A DNA stretch of 64,000 nucleotides from Microbacterium testaceum (GTDB taxonomy: Bacteria; Actinomycetota; Actinomycetes; Actinomycetales; Microbacteriaceae). The notes beneath the pieces were generated by a model that was not told where the DNA came from, searched no databases, and was given only the letters and a program-made list of their open reading frames with translations. Each line of letters begins with the position of its first letter. Within the stretch, counting starts at the first letter, position 1. Made by a program: the position numbers and the translations under genes. The stretch covers positions 2,232,001 to 2,296,000 of the forward strand of contig NZ_CP121699.1 of NCBI RefSeq assembly GCF_029761935.1, given 5' to 3'. Of this stretch, positions 8,706 through 17,807 are shown in pieces.

Positions 8706-9638
8706 TCAGCGGGTCGGAACCACGTCCCAATGTTCTCGGATCAGACCGCCGTCGACGCGGAACAGGTCGGCCGCCAGGAGCGGGTCGTCGGGCCCATCGC
8801 CCACCGCCTGCGAGAACGTCCAGACGATGTCGCCGTCCGACAGCGAGATGACCGACTGCTGCGCCGGGAACTGGGCACCGCTGCCGAAGAGCTGCTTCAG
8901 CGCGGCCGTCCCGTTCGGGGCGATGGAGTTGTGCTGCAGGTACGCGGGGTCGAATGCCCGGTCGAGAATCGTCACGTCCTTGTCGCGGAACAGCGTGTTG
9001 TAGGCCGAGACGGCGAAGACGCGGTTCTTCTCCTCCTGCTGCTCGGTCGGGGGCGGGGTGGGCTGCGACGGACGGTACAGGTCGCTGAACATCGTGTTCG
9101 TGTTGCCGCTGGCCGGGGTTCCGGTCGGGATCGCCTGGTCGAGCGACCAGTGTTCGACGATCTTGCCGTCCTGCAGGCGGAACAGATCGACGGCCGCGTC
9201 GCCGCGGCGCTCATCACTCGGGTCGGGGGCGATCTGCCAGTGCACCGCGACCAGGTCTCCGTCGGACGCGAGGTGCTTGATCACGGCCTGAGCGCCGGGG
9301 AGGCGTTCCCGGTCGGCCGCGAACTGGGCGAGGAGCCCCTGCGGGCCCGATGCCGTTCCGCTGCCGTGGGCGATGGCATCCGGAGCCACGATCTGACCCG
9401 CGATCGCCTGCGCGAACGGGCTGTCGGGATCGGCGAACGCCGTGGCGAAGAGCGTGCGGACGAGGCAGGCGTTGAACTCCTCGGCGCCGACGTTCTGCCG
9501 GTCGCCGGAGGGGGCCGTGGACGCGGGGGCTCCGGTCGGCGAAGCGCTGGCGGGCGCGGCGCCGACGAGAACGCCGATGAGGGCTGCCCCGGCGACGAGA
9601 GCGGACGCGCGGGTGATTCGGGGGGTGAAGGGGGGCAT
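8706..9638 (-). CDS. Secreted protein with two NTF2/SnoaL-like domains
   Basis: 310 residues with a Sec signal (hydrophobic ALVAGAALIGVLVGAAPASA, cleavage near 33). Two successive SnoaL-like folds follow: about 50-180, ending in FRLQDGKIVEHWSLDQ, and about 200-310, ending in FRVDGGLIREHWDVV. The twin endings mark an internal duplication. SnoaL-like domains bind small ligands or catalyse aldol-type chemistry; no specific activity can be assigned. A good AGGAG site precedes the ATG. Confidence 0.75.
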   Translation of the reverse strand: MPPFTPRITRASALVAGAALIGVLVGAAPASASPTGAPASTAPSGDRQNVGAEEFNACLVRTLFATAFADPDSPFAQAIAGQIVAPDAIAHGSGTASGPQGLLAQFAADRERLPGAQAVIKHLASDGDLVAVHWQIAPDPSDERRGDAAVDLFRLQDGKIVEHWSLDQAIPTGTPASGNTNTMFSDLYRPSQPTPPPTEQQEEKNRVFAVSAYNTLFRDKDVTILDRAFDPAYLQHNSIAPNGTAALKQLFGSGAQFPAQQSVISLSDGDIVWTFSQAVGDGPDDPLLAADLFRVDGGLIREHWDVVPTR

Positions 9639-9874
9639 GGTGTTCTCCTACGCAGTGCGGATCTTCGAGTCACCGTTCCGTCGACTCGTGGTCCTCTCGG
9701 CGACGGTGACCGGTGGAGACACGAGCACGCGATCGGCGGCTCGTGGAGTACCGGCAGGATCGCAAGATCCCGTCGCGCGCACACGTACGCACCTGACCGT
9801 TAGGTACTGACCCCGAGGTCGGATTCGTGGCGACGGCGGTCGACGCTGGGCGGATTCATAAGCCCGCCGGCCGC

Positions 9875-10228
9875 TCAGGCGTCGCGCAGATCGCGGTCCG
9901 ACGCCACCCGTTCGGCCGCGCGGCTGCCGACGATGCCGCCCACGACGAGTCCGGCGATGATGACCACCGCGGTCAGGGCGGGATCGGCGTCCGACAGAGC
10001 CGGAACCGCCAGCGGCAGGACTGCGACGCCGACCGCCACGAGAGCGAACACGGCATAGGGGAGCACCGCGGCGCGGTGCCCGGCCCGCCACGCGGCGTCG
10101 CTCTGCTGGATGGCGGGAAGCCGGATGCCGACTCCCCAGCCCCTCGGGATGACCCCGCGCCCGCACAGGGCGAGGATGGGGATGAAAGCGAGACCGACGA
10201 CGGCGAGGATGATCGCCCCTGTGCTCAT
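9875..10228 (-). CDS. SdpI-like integral membrane protein
   Basis: 117 residues with three hydrophobic segments. The loop GIRLPAIQQSDAAWRAGHR resembles the conserved region of the SdpI/YhfL family, G-x-R-T/L-P followed by a W and H. In Bacillus SdpI is an immunity and signalling protein, but most actinobacterial members have no known role. The ATG at 10228 begins directly with the first helix; a GTG at 10273 would add 15 residues. Confidence 0.55.
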   Translation of the reverse strand: MSTGAIILAVVGLAFIPILALCGRGVIPRGWGVGIRLPAIQQSDAAWRAGHRAAVLPYAVFALVAVGVAVLPLAVPALSDADPALTAVVIIAGLVVGGIVGSRAAERVASDRDLRDA

Positions 10229-10276
10229 GGCGAGAGGATACGCCCGACATACGCTCGACGTCGTACGCTCCACGTG

Positions 10277-10804
10277 ATGTCCTCGTCAGATCGCGCCCCG
10301 CGGCTTCCACGTGTGTTCCGGGAACGCCGGGGCCTGCTGGTGGCGATCGTGGTGCTCGTCATCGCGGTCGTCGCGGGGGCGAGTCTCACCAGCGCCAAAG
10401 ATCACGCGGTGCGCGATTCCGTCGCTCCCGTCGAGTGGCGCGGGGCCGTGGACGGAGCCGCGCCCGGGAGCGAGATGCGCATCCGGCTGCAGCGAGACGG
10501 TACGGCGGAGGTCATCGATGCCCCGCGCGGAGACGTGACGCGTCAGGACCGCGACGAGGCGCGGCAGAACCGCAACGGCCGCCGGCACCTCTGCTTCGCG
10601 CCCGCGGGGACGGGCGTCTACACCGGGCCCGCCACCTGGGAGGTCGTCGGCGAGTGGGGGATCCGGGTGCAGTTCGACGACTCGTCGCTCATCCTGCGCG
10701 CGGGCAAGGGCGGCTCCGTGCTGCGCGACCCCGACTGGAACAGCCCGCGCATGCCCGAGTGCGGCGAGAACGGCAAGAGCTGGCGGTTCACGCGCCTCGA
10801 CTGA
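10277..10804 (+). CDS. Membrane-anchored protein of unknown function
   Basis: 175 residues. One transmembrane helix (LLVAIVVLVIAVVAGASL, about 19-36) follows a basic N-terminus, so the remaining 135 residues should be extracytoplasmic. Two cysteines (LCFAPAG and PECGENG) could form a disulfide. No family recognised. Divergent from the SdpI-like gene. Confidence 0.6.
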   Translation: MSSSDRAPRLPRVFRERRGLLVAIVVLVIAVVAGASLTSAKDHAVRDSVAPVEWRGAVDGAAPGSEMRIRLQRDGTAEVIDAPRGDVTRQDRDEARQNRNGRRHLCFAPAGTGVYTGPATWEVVGEWGIRVQFDDSSLILRAGKGGSVLRDPDWNSPRMPECGENGKSWRFTRLD

Positions 10805-10838
10805 CCACGGCGGGCCGTGCCGAGGAAGCCGAGCGCGG

Positions 10839-11627
10839 TCAGCCCTTCGGGACCTCGATCTTCACGGGCTCGCCCCACCCCGTGAACTGCTGCATCGTGG
10901 TGGTCTCGATGCCGCCGAACGATCCCGTCTCTTGGATGGCGACGACGCGGTGCCCCTCGCCGAGCCACACGGTCATGTCTTTCACGTCGACCCCGGATGC
11001 CGAGAAGGAGCCGTTCGCGTGCACCCGCCACGCGCGCACCTCGGTGCCGTCGGGCAGTGAGACGGTGTCCTGATCGGGTTGCACCGTCCAGCCGGGAGCG
11101 GCCGCGAGCAGCGCTGCGGCGGCCGAGGGATCGGCGAACGCCCGGTACGTCTCACCGATCGTGGCGGCGATGACCGCGCGGTAGTCGCTGCTGGTGGCGT
11201 CGGCGCGCACCCACGCGCCGTCGAAGCTCACCCACGCCTCGTCGGAGGTGAGCACCAAGTCGTGCGTGCCGTCGGAGCCGGTGACCGATCCCGAGGTCGC
11301 GGGTGCGTCGCCGAAGACGAAGTCGGCTTCGCCCGTCAGATCGGCCGACTGCAGGTGCAGGTGGCCGCTGCCCGCGGCGCGCGAGTATGCGATCACGCAG
11401 GCCGAGAGAGCATCGCCGGTGACCGTCGCGTCGGCGATGAGATCGACGTCGTCGCACTCGCGCGGAGACGAGACCGCGGGAACGCCGGCCGGTGTCTGCG
11501 ATGCGATCGCGGTGGGGGTGGGGGAGTCAGCGGTTCCGGGTTCGCCGGTCGGCGCGCAGGCAGCGAGCAGCAGAAGGCCGACCGAGGCGAGAGTGAGCCC
11601 GAGGGCCGTCGTCGACGTTCGTCTCAT
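10839..11627 (-). CDS. Secreted lipoprotein of unknown function (LppX/LprG-like size and layout)
   Basis: 262 residues. Signal peptide with lipobox LLAAC (Cys at 23), then a Thr/Pro-rich linker and a beta-rich domain from about 60 on. Layout recalls actinobacterial lipoproteins of the LppX/LprG kind, but this is not proven. The frame is open upstream to 11744; the ATG at 11627 is chosen because it begins the signal peptide. It is the last chromosomal gene before the island. Confidence 0.7.
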   Translation of the reverse strand: MRRTSTTALGLTLASVGLLLLAACAPTGEPGTADSPTPTAIASQTPAGVPAVSSPRECDDVDLIADATVTGDALSACVIAYSRAAGSGHLHLQSADLTGEADFVFGDAPATSGSVTGSDGTHDLVLTSDEAWVSFDGAWVRADATSSDYRAVIAATIGETYRAFADPSAAAALLAAAPGWTVQPDQDTVSLPDGTEVRAWRVHANGSFSASGVDVKDMTVWLGEGHRVVAIQETGSFGGIETTTMQQFTGWGEPVKIEVPKG

Positions 11628-11709
11628 GGCATCCACTTTAGGAAGACAGCGGCCGGGCGGACCACCGCACGGCCCACCCCGCCCCGGGCCGTGAAACGCT
11701 GGACGCACC

Positions 11710-12460
11710 CGGTCGGGAATCTTCGCGTACGCCCGTGAGGCCATGAGTTTCCTCGCGTCGGAGTCGGTCAGGGAGTGGGTGCAGCCTCACGGGGGACACC
11801 CCGAACTCAACCCGCGCGCACTCGTCGCGTCCTGCTCGGACACCCTCTACCTTTTCAGCGAAGAAGGGCCAGGCTCCGCCGGTCCTCTCATTGCGGCACT
11901 GACCCGCGCAGTGCTGTCCGCGGCCGAAGACATGGCCAAGCACCAACCGTCCGGGAGGCTCCCAAAACCGTTCTTGGCGATTCTGGATGAGGCGGGCAAC
12001 ATCTGCCGCATCCCTGACCTGCCAGACAAATACACGACGTACGGGTCACGCGGCATCATCCCCGTCACCATCCTGCAGACCCAGGAGCAGGGGGAGCAGG
12101 TGTGGGGTGTCACCGGCTTTGGAAAGCTGTGGGCTTCATCCACCGTCCGCGTGTTCGGCGGCGGCAACGGCTCTAACACGTTCCTCCGCGACCTGTCAGA
12201 GCTCATCGGTGACTACGAATACCACCACCGACCACCAGGGTGGTCGCTCGAGAAACCAATCACGCAGGTCGGAGCGCATCATGGATGTCGCCGACCTCGC
12301 GGCTCTCTCACTCGGCCGGATGGTTGTGTTCGCGTCGGGGTGCCGTCCGACGCTGGTGCGCTCGATCCCGTGGTGGGAAGACAAGAAGCTGGCTCAGCTC
12401 AACGCAAACGCTGCAGCTGCAGCCCACACCAACAGGAGGGAGAACGTCGATGCTGCCTGA
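11710..12460 (+). pseudogene. Type IV secretion coupling protein (TraG/VirD4-like), 5'-truncated and frameshifted remnant
   Basis: The first frame (to about 12265) reads as the C-terminal half of a TraG/TraD-type ATPase: FLAILDEAGNI is the Walker B region, then ILQTQEQGEQVWG and a FGGGNGSNTFLRDLSELIGDYE segment. The expected C-terminal end, VADLAALSLGRMVVFASG to RSIPWWEDKKLAQLN, continues in the +2 frame to 12460. The N-terminal half with Walker A is absent. Homology seems to begin about 11710, 80 bases from the lipoprotein start, which marks the island edge. Confidence 0.75.
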
Positions 12461-12818
12461 ACACCTACCTGTTACCGAAGTTCCTGAGCACCTTCCCGCC
12501 TTCGTAGACAACGTCCTGCTCGCGACACTGACCAGCGGCCGATCCAACACCGTGTGGTGCACAAACTGGCGGGAGCACCCCGACGCGGTCACGCGACTCG
12601 CCGCGATCGCGGATGCATGGAACCACATGCTCGGCGCCGGCGCCGGAAGCGACGTCGAGGCCGACGCAGACCTGCACTCGTTCCTCCGCGATGCGCTCGA
12701 CCACCACATGCCCCTCCTCGTCGACAAGGAACGAGGCGTGTTCGCTCCCTGCAACTACGGCCACAAAACCGCCAGGCGACTCGACGACGTGACGCCCGGT
12801 ACCGGCAGCAGGAACTGA
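12450..12818 (+). CDS. DUF4913 family protein
   Basis: 122 residues. The pattern WCTNWREHPDAVTRLAAIADAW, a later LDHHMPLL and a C-terminal GVFAPCNYGHK match DUF4913, a family encoded beside conjugation genes of actinobacterial plasmids and integrative elements. AGGAGGGAG precedes the ATG, which overlaps the end of the coupling-protein remnant. Function unknown. Confidence 0.7.
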   Translation: MLPEHLPVTEVPEHLPAFVDNVLLATLTSGRSNTVWCTNWREHPDAVTRLAAIADAWNHMLGAGAGSDVEADADLHSFLRDALDHHMPLLVDKERGVFAPCNYGHKTARRLDDVTPGTGSRN

Positions 12819-13216
12819 CCAGCGTCCCGGCTAACCAACGGAGAGGCCATTCCCGGAACTGCCCTGCCCTCCCTCGCGCGGCCTCGCGCAGGTGCGACCC
12901 ACCTGTGCGGGGTACGGGATGCGTGCCGCAGCTTCCCCGACAAACGCTCCCCGACCGGCAGGCGTAGGCAAGGTCAGATGGACGACGCAGAGGACGGATA
13001 GCGACGGCAATATCGGATAGCGAAACCCGTCGGACGCCACTGGGGTCGAGCGTCCTGGCGCCTCAGGGAACGTGCCCAGCCAGGCCGCACGCGAGAGCCG
13101 GTTCGCGAAATCCACTTATGTGCGGCGGCCTTCGCCCGTACGGTGAAAAGACGCGCACATAACCATCGTGCTGTGCCCGTAAAACCATCTATTGAGACCG
13201 AAGTGAAAGATCATTC
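12819..13216. other. Gene-free stretch after the conjugation remnant
   Basis: About 400 bases with no convincing gene on either strand. The partial reading frames have an arginine- and proline-rich composition typical of shadow frames. It probably holds the promoter of the secreted protein at 13217 and decayed element DNA. Confidence 0.5.
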
Positions 13217-13828
13217 ATGAAAACAAAATCGTTACTTTCTGTTTCCGGTGGTGCAGTACTCACCGCCCTCGTCGCCTCGTTCCTCACGGCGGCACCTGCA
13301 ACCGCGGCCCCGCCCGTGGAGGCCACACCACCATCGGCACCCGCTTCCTCGAGTGAAACGGTGCTCGAATCCGTCGGAGCCACGCAAGCGGAATGGGAGG
13401 CAGAGATCGACGCCCTCGTGGCCAGCGACCTGCCCCGCACCGTCACGAAGGAAGACGGAGTCACCCGCTACTCCTTTGAGCTCACGCCCGAAGGTGAAGG
13501 TGTACCTGCCGGGTACGTGATGGATTACGCCGTGGAAGTTCACGACGACGGCGCCATCGTGCCAATGCTGGCCGGCGGCTCCAACCAGCATGGCCCCTAC
13601 CTGGACCTGAACCAGTTCGATCAGGACCTGGTCATCAGCGGTGGTGCTGCAGCGATCGGGCTCGCCGCGTGCGCGATCCCCGCCGTGGGCTGGGTCAGCT
13701 GCGCCGCCATCACCGCGGCACTGACGATCGCGGCGGTCGCTCTCGCTCACAACGGAAAGTGCAAGGGCGAGTTCCGCATCTACCTCAACCGCGCTCGAGA
13801 TGAGCCGCAGTACGCCTGCGTGACCTGA
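13217..13828 (+). CDS. Secreted protein of unknown function with a hydrophobic, Cys-containing C-terminal segment
   Basis: 203 residues. Sec signal to about residue 31 (TAAPATAAPP). Residues 45-120 are soluble and acidic. Residues 140-180 form a Gly/Ala-rich hydrophobic stretch (ISGGAAAIGLAACAIPAVGW and a second helix TAALTIAAVALA). The tail KCKGEFRIYLNRARDEPQYACVT holds two more Cys. The layout resembles actinobacterial exported peptides with a helical hairpin, some of which are bacteriocin-like. No family recognised and no adjacent immunity gene is obvious. Confidence 0.65.
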   Translation: MKTKSLLSVSGGAVLTALVASFLTAAPATAAPPVEATPPSAPASSSETVLESVGATQAEWEAEIDALVASDLPRTVTKEDGVTRYSFELTPEGEGVPAGYVMDYAVEVHDDGAIVPMLAGGSNQHGPYLDLNQFDQDLVISGGAAAIGLAACAIPAVGWVSCAAITAALTIAAVALAHNGKCKGEFRIYLNRARDEPQYACVT

Positions 13829-13847
13829 GCGAAAGCTCGCTCACAAC

Positions 13848-13894
13848 CGACTGGGCCGGGCATCGTGCCAACCACACGGTGCCCGGCTCAGTCG
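13848..13894. terminator. Imperfect 20-bp hairpin between converging genes
   Basis: Arms 13848-13867 and 13875-13894 pair at 18 of 20 positions around a 7-base loop. It sits between the secreted protein and the XRE gene and overlaps the last codons of the latter. Likely a two-way terminator. Confidence 0.6.
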
Positions 13895-14088
13895 TTCAGT
13901 TTGAAGACGTCGTGGACGGATGCGCCGAGCGCATCGCTGATGCGAAGGGCGAGGACAAGGGACGGGTCGTGTTGGCCCGCCTCGAGCGACACGATGGTCT
14001 GGCGGGAAACGAAACAGAGGGCAGCGAGGGCCTCCTGCGTGAGTCCGCGCTCTCGACGGACGGTTCGAATGGTGTTGGAGGTCTTCAC
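13888..14088 (-). CDS. XRE family transcriptional regulator, small
   Basis: 66 residues consisting of one helix-turn-helix domain: TIRTVRRERGLTQEALAALC then SRQTIVSLEAGQHDPSLVLA. This is the YgzD/Cro-type single-domain class often paired with a membrane protein. GTG 14088 follows GGAG at good spacing and lies one base after the stop of the membrane gene, so the two form an operon. Confidence 0.8.
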   Translation of the reverse strand: MKTSNTIRTVRRERGLTQEALAALCFVSRQTIVSLEAGQHDPSLVLALRISDALGASVHDVFKLND

Positions 14089-14089
14089 C

Positions 14090-14476
14090 TCACGCGCTCC
14101 GCGGCCGAGTCGCGGCGATGCGGACCCAATAATCCGCAAGTGCGATGATCAGCAGACCCGCGAGCCATACCCAGCCTGCAACATCCGTCAACAGCACGGC
14201 AGCGAGAAGAAGAACTGGCGCCGCAACCAGCACGTCGCGGAAAGCGGCAGCCCGCGCTCTACGGTCGAGATCAGCTTCGACACCCTCCTCCGCGAAAGAT
14301 CGCGAGGCAGCTTCGCCTTTTTTCCGCACGGCCACGACGGCGATGCCGGCAACGGGGATGACGGCGAAAGCGGCGTATCGCACCCACGCTGTGTCGGTTG
14401 CCGCCGCTAGGCCGAGCAGGACGGCGATGAGGGCGATTCCGGTAGCCAGAATCACCGCAGGTGCGAAGCGTTTCAT
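14090..14476 (-). CDS. Membrane protein paired with XRE regulator
   Basis: 128 residues with four hydrophobic helices (about 5-25, 32-48, 80-98, 101-118) and a basic/acidic loop of about 30 residues between the pairs. It is followed at one base by the XRE gene; such pairs are common in Gram-positives and probably sense membrane or developmental state. GAGGAG precedes the ATG. Upstream, TGACA repeats 13 bases apart (near 14495-14512, minus strand) could be an operator. Confidence 0.7.
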   Translation of the reverse strand: MKRFAPAVILATGIALIAVLLGLAAATDTAWVRYAAFAVIPVAGIAVVAVRKKGEAASRSFAEEGVEADLDRRARAAAFRDVLVAAPVLLLAAVLLTDVAGWVWLAGLLIIALADYWVRIAATRPRSA

Positions 14477-14582
14477 GGAGCGTCTCCTCGAATGTCAAAC
14501 TTACTTGTCATTCCAAGATGTCGCATCAACTAGACATCCGCAAGGGGGGGCGCCCGCCGAGCCGCTCTCCACAGTGCAGCGA

Positions 14583-14816
14583 CTACATGCGTTCACAGGG
14601 GCCGGGGCGGTCAAGGGTCGTGATGACGAGGGTGTCGCTCGCCTCCAGCGCTGCTAAGGCTTGATCAAGCTCGGGCCGTGAGGCGCGGGCGCCGGAGACG
14701 CCACGATCGACGTAGAGGTCGTCGCGGCGGACGCCGGCCGCGAGCAGGTCGGCCTCTTGCCGATCGGTGGTCTGTGGTTTTGTGGACAGTCGGACGTAGC
14801 CAATGAGTTTGGTCAT
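14583..14816 (-). pseudogene. Serine recombinase (resolvase/invertase), N-terminal fragment
   Basis: 77 residues. MTKLIGYVRLSTKPQTTDRQ is the catalytic start with the nucleophilic Ser in YVRLS, and DRGVSGARASRPELDQAL then VITTLDR are the next conserved blocks. Homology stops at LDR, where a full protein would continue into the rest of the catalytic domain and the HTH region. The gene is therefore cut at about 14600 and cannot be active. Confidence 0.75.
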
Positions 14817-15014
14817 TGTGCGCCTCTTACCCGTCTCGAATGCACCTGCCGCCCATTTCGGCACCTACCGCTGCTCGAGGTGGGGGCGGCGAGACGTCCC
14901 GCACGGGAAGAGATGCAAGACCCGTGACGCGAGCGGGAGGCTTCGCTGCGGGCTCCTGCGAGCGGTCGCCGCGGCGGCAGTGGGCAATCGAAAGCCACTC
15001 GAGGCGGTAACGCA

Positions 15015-15044
15015 CCTTTTCGTGCCGTTTGATACCGTTTTGGT
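15015..15044 (+). promoter_or_regulatory. Decamer direct-repeat operator array 1 (upstream of YVTN surface protein)
   Basis: Three 10-bp units in exact tandem register at 15015, 15025 and 15035, with cores CCTTT, CCGTT and CCGTT. It ends 96 bases before the gene start at 15141. The same CCGTTNNNNN array is found at four other places in this island. The rest of the 324-base gene-free stretch 14817-15140 shows no coding sequence. Confidence 0.65.
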
Positions 15045-15140
15045 TCCCACGGTACCGCGTCACGTGCGGCTGCCTTCACGGGAGGTTGGATCGCTGCGTG
15101 AATATTTGCTGCTGCGATTTGAGGCGAGAGGTCAATTGGG

Positions 15141-17401
15141 ATGACGATGAGATTGGGACGAGGGCGGTCGTTGTTGGCCGTCGCGCTGGTGGGGGTACTC
15201 ACGTTGGTAGTTCCAGCTGCGGCGAACGCGGCGGAGGCGACTAACATCCCTGTCGGCGAGGATCCGGTTTCGGTTGCGGTTGCCCCGGATGGGAGTGCCG
15301 TCTATGTCGCTCAGCGGGCAGGAAAGTCGGTTTCGCGGATCACTAATCCGACCGCAGCGAACCCGACCGTGACCAACATTCCGCTTGGCGTGGCGGCCCG
15401 GTCAGTTGCAGTTTCTCCGGGAGGAGATGTTGTCTATACGGCCAACGACGACACCAGCTCGGTGTCGCGGATTACTAATCCGACATCGGTCAACCCGACC
15501 GTAACCACCTTTAAAGTCGGTAATACCCCACTTTCTGTTGCTGTCTCCCCGGACGGGAGCGCCATCTATACAGCAAATATTGGTAACGGCACGTTGTCAC
15601 GGATCACTAATCTGTCAGCGGCGATCCCGACGGTGACCACTATCCCCCTGGGCAAGGGACCGTACTCGGTTGCAGTATCGCCGGATGGCTCCACGGTCTA
15701 CGCTGCGCACCTGGATGACAAAACGATCTCACGGATTACTAATCTGACAGCGGCAACCCCGACCGTGACGAGTCTTTCGCTCGGAGTAGGGCCCATTGAC
15801 GTGGCGGTGTCGCCTGACGGGAAGACGCTTTATACAGCCAACTATTACGCCGGATCGGTGTCGCGGGTCACTGACCTCAGCGCATCGAATCCAACCGTAA
15901 GCACCATCCCTCTGAGTTCGGGCGTGTACTCGGTTGCTGTGTCTCCCGATGGAAATACCATCTACGCGGCCAACCTCAGTGAGAACACTGTGTCGCAGAT
16001 TACCGACCTGACGACAGCGAATCCCGCGGTGACGAAGACCGTCGTCGGCAAGACACCGTTTTCGGTGGCGGTCTCTCCGGATGGGGCCAGTTTCTATACC
16101 GCGAACTCGTCTGATAACACCGTTTCACGGGTCTCGCTGCCTACCTTCACCCCGCCGACGTTTAAGGCGGCCGCGCCGCCCGCGGCTGCAGCGGGATCGG
16201 CATATTCCTACACGTTCATTGCGTCGGGCAGTCCGGCTCCGACATTCTCGGTGGCCTCGGGGGACACTCTTCCCTCAGGGTTGACGTTGAATTCCGCCAC
16301 CGGTGAGCTTTCAGGCGCCCCCGCTGTGGAAGGCTCCAGCACGTTCCGGGTTGTTGCCGCGAACTCGGCCGGGACGGTGACGTCAGATGTGATCACCTTC
16401 TCGGTTCAAAAATCGCCTATGTTCACTGCAGCCACTCCGCCCACGGCGGAGGTGGGGGAGAAGTACTCGTACACGTTCACGGCGGCGGGCTATCCTGCGC
16501 CCTCGTACAGTGTTGCGACGGATGGCACACTTCCCGATGGGCTCACGCTGGACGCTACGACCGGTGAGCTTTCGGGCATCCTTACGACGGCAGGGACGAG
16601 CACCTTCCGGGTAGTGGCAGCGAACGCTGCAGGCACGGTGACGTCGGATCTGATCACTTTCAGCGTGTATGAGGAGCCAGCGTTTACCAGGGTTGCCCCT
16701 TCGGCGGCGTTGGTAGGTTCGGCATACTCGTACACGTTTGCCGCCTCGGGATATCCTGCTCCCTCGTTCTCGGTAGCGACGGGTGACGTTCTCCCTGCCG
16801 GGTTGTCGCTGAATGCCACCACCGGTGCACTCTCCGGCACACCCACGACGGCGGGCACCAAACGTTCCGCATCGTTGCGGCGAACGCCGCCGGTAGGGTG
16901 ACGTCGGATCCGATCCGGTTCGAGGTTCATGCTGCACCGGCGTTCACAGCCGTTACGCCGCCGCCGGCGATGGCGGGTGAGGAGTACTCGTACACGTTCG
17001 CCACGTCTGGCTACCCCGCCCCGATCTACAGCATCGCCGCGGACGACATCCTCCCCGCCGGGCTGACGTTGGATACCACCACGGGCGAGCTATCCGGGAC
17101 ACCCACAACGGCAGGGACGGTCACATTCAGGATCTCGGCGGCGAACGCTGCGGGCACGGAAACGTCGGATCCGATCACCTTCACCGTCAACGAAAAGGCT
17201 GCGCCGTCTCCGTCGCCCACTGCCACATCTCCATCCGTACCGGTTGCGAATTCTTCAGCGGCGTCGGCACCAGCCGCGGTGCTGGCGGCCACGGGTGTGG
17301 CAGGAGTATCGATTGCTTTCGCTCTCGCAGTGATCCTCATCGCCGCCGGTATCGTCTTGCTTTTCGCTCGCCGCCGGGGCACCTCTCACCCCACCAGATA
17401 G
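15141..17401 (+). pseudogene. YVTN beta-propeller / Ig-like surface protein with LAATG sorting signal, one-base frameshift
   Basis: A signal peptide (to about residue 31) is followed by seven YVTN-type blades, each with a V-A-V-S-P-D-G core, enough for a closed propeller. Four putative Ig (He_PIG-like) repeats follow with YSYTF, PAP and LSG landmarks, then a Pro/Ser linker and LAATG, a hydrophobic helix and ARRR. LAXTG is the recognition motif of actinobacterial class E sortases. The frame breaks at about 16858-16862 (CCAAACG): the first frame stops at 16901 and the true continuation is in the +2 frame to 17401. The total length is one base short of a multiple of three. It is either a recent mutation or a sequence error; the rest is intact. 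Confidence 0.8.
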
Positions 17402-17417
17402 GACAGTCAGCATCACC

Positions 17418-17459
17418 TCAGTAGAAGGGGCCAGCCTGCAGGCTGGCCCCTTCTACTGA
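17418..17459. terminator. Perfect 42-bp palindrome between converging genes
   Basis: Arms of 21 bases (17418-17438 and 17439-17459) are exact complements with no spacer, giving a roughly 19-bp stem in RNA. It lies between the ends of the YVTN gene and the small HTH gene, as expected for a two-way terminator. The perfection is unusual. Confidence 0.7.
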
Positions 17460-17471
17460 TGAGCCAGCTGC

Positions 17472-17648
17472 CTATTTCAGCTGGTCTTGCATCTCGCGGA
17501 TCCACAACTCGACTAGGTCAGACCGGTATCGGCTCTGTCCCTCCGTTGGAAGGCCTACGCCGCTTTCCGTCCACAGTTCAAGCGTTGAGGCGCGCACTCC
17601 GATTATCTTTGCGGCATCGCGGACGGAGAGAAACTGGAAAGTCCACAT
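17472..17648 (-). CDS. Small excisionase/BldC-like helix-turn-helix protein
   Basis: 58 residues, MWTFQFLSVRDAAKIIGVRA at the start, then TLELWTESGVGLP and SDLVELWIREM. This is the MerR-like winged HTH layout of excisionases, AlpA and BldC: first helix pair DAAKIIGV, recognition helix ASTLELW, then a wing. It is too small to hold a ligand domain. It may be a leftover excisionase or a regulator of local promoters. The upstream ribosome site is weak. Confidence 0.55.
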   Translation of the reverse strand: MWTFQFLSVRDAAKIIGVRASTLELWTESGVGLPTEGQSRYRSDLVELWIREMQDQLK

Positions 17649-17807
17649 GCAGCCGACTGTAGGCGCTCATCCGGCGTGCATTTGGGTGCGAGAGTAGAAT
17701 CCACCCTCCGCTGGAGAGATATCACCCCGGACCCCGCGGCAGGCAAACTGCTAGTTCGTTCACTCGAGGAAAACCGCTCGTTGAGACAGCTCCCTGAGGG
17801 GATCCGG

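Noticed and set aside
12240..12449. Longer version of the DUF4913 protein starting at 12240
   Set aside because: That part is the coupling-protein gene in another frame; the ATG at 12450 has AGGAGGGAG.
16850..16870. Programmed ribosomal frameshift in the YVTN protein
   Set aside because: No slippery heptamer with a downstream pseudoknot was evident; mutation or sequence error is simpler.
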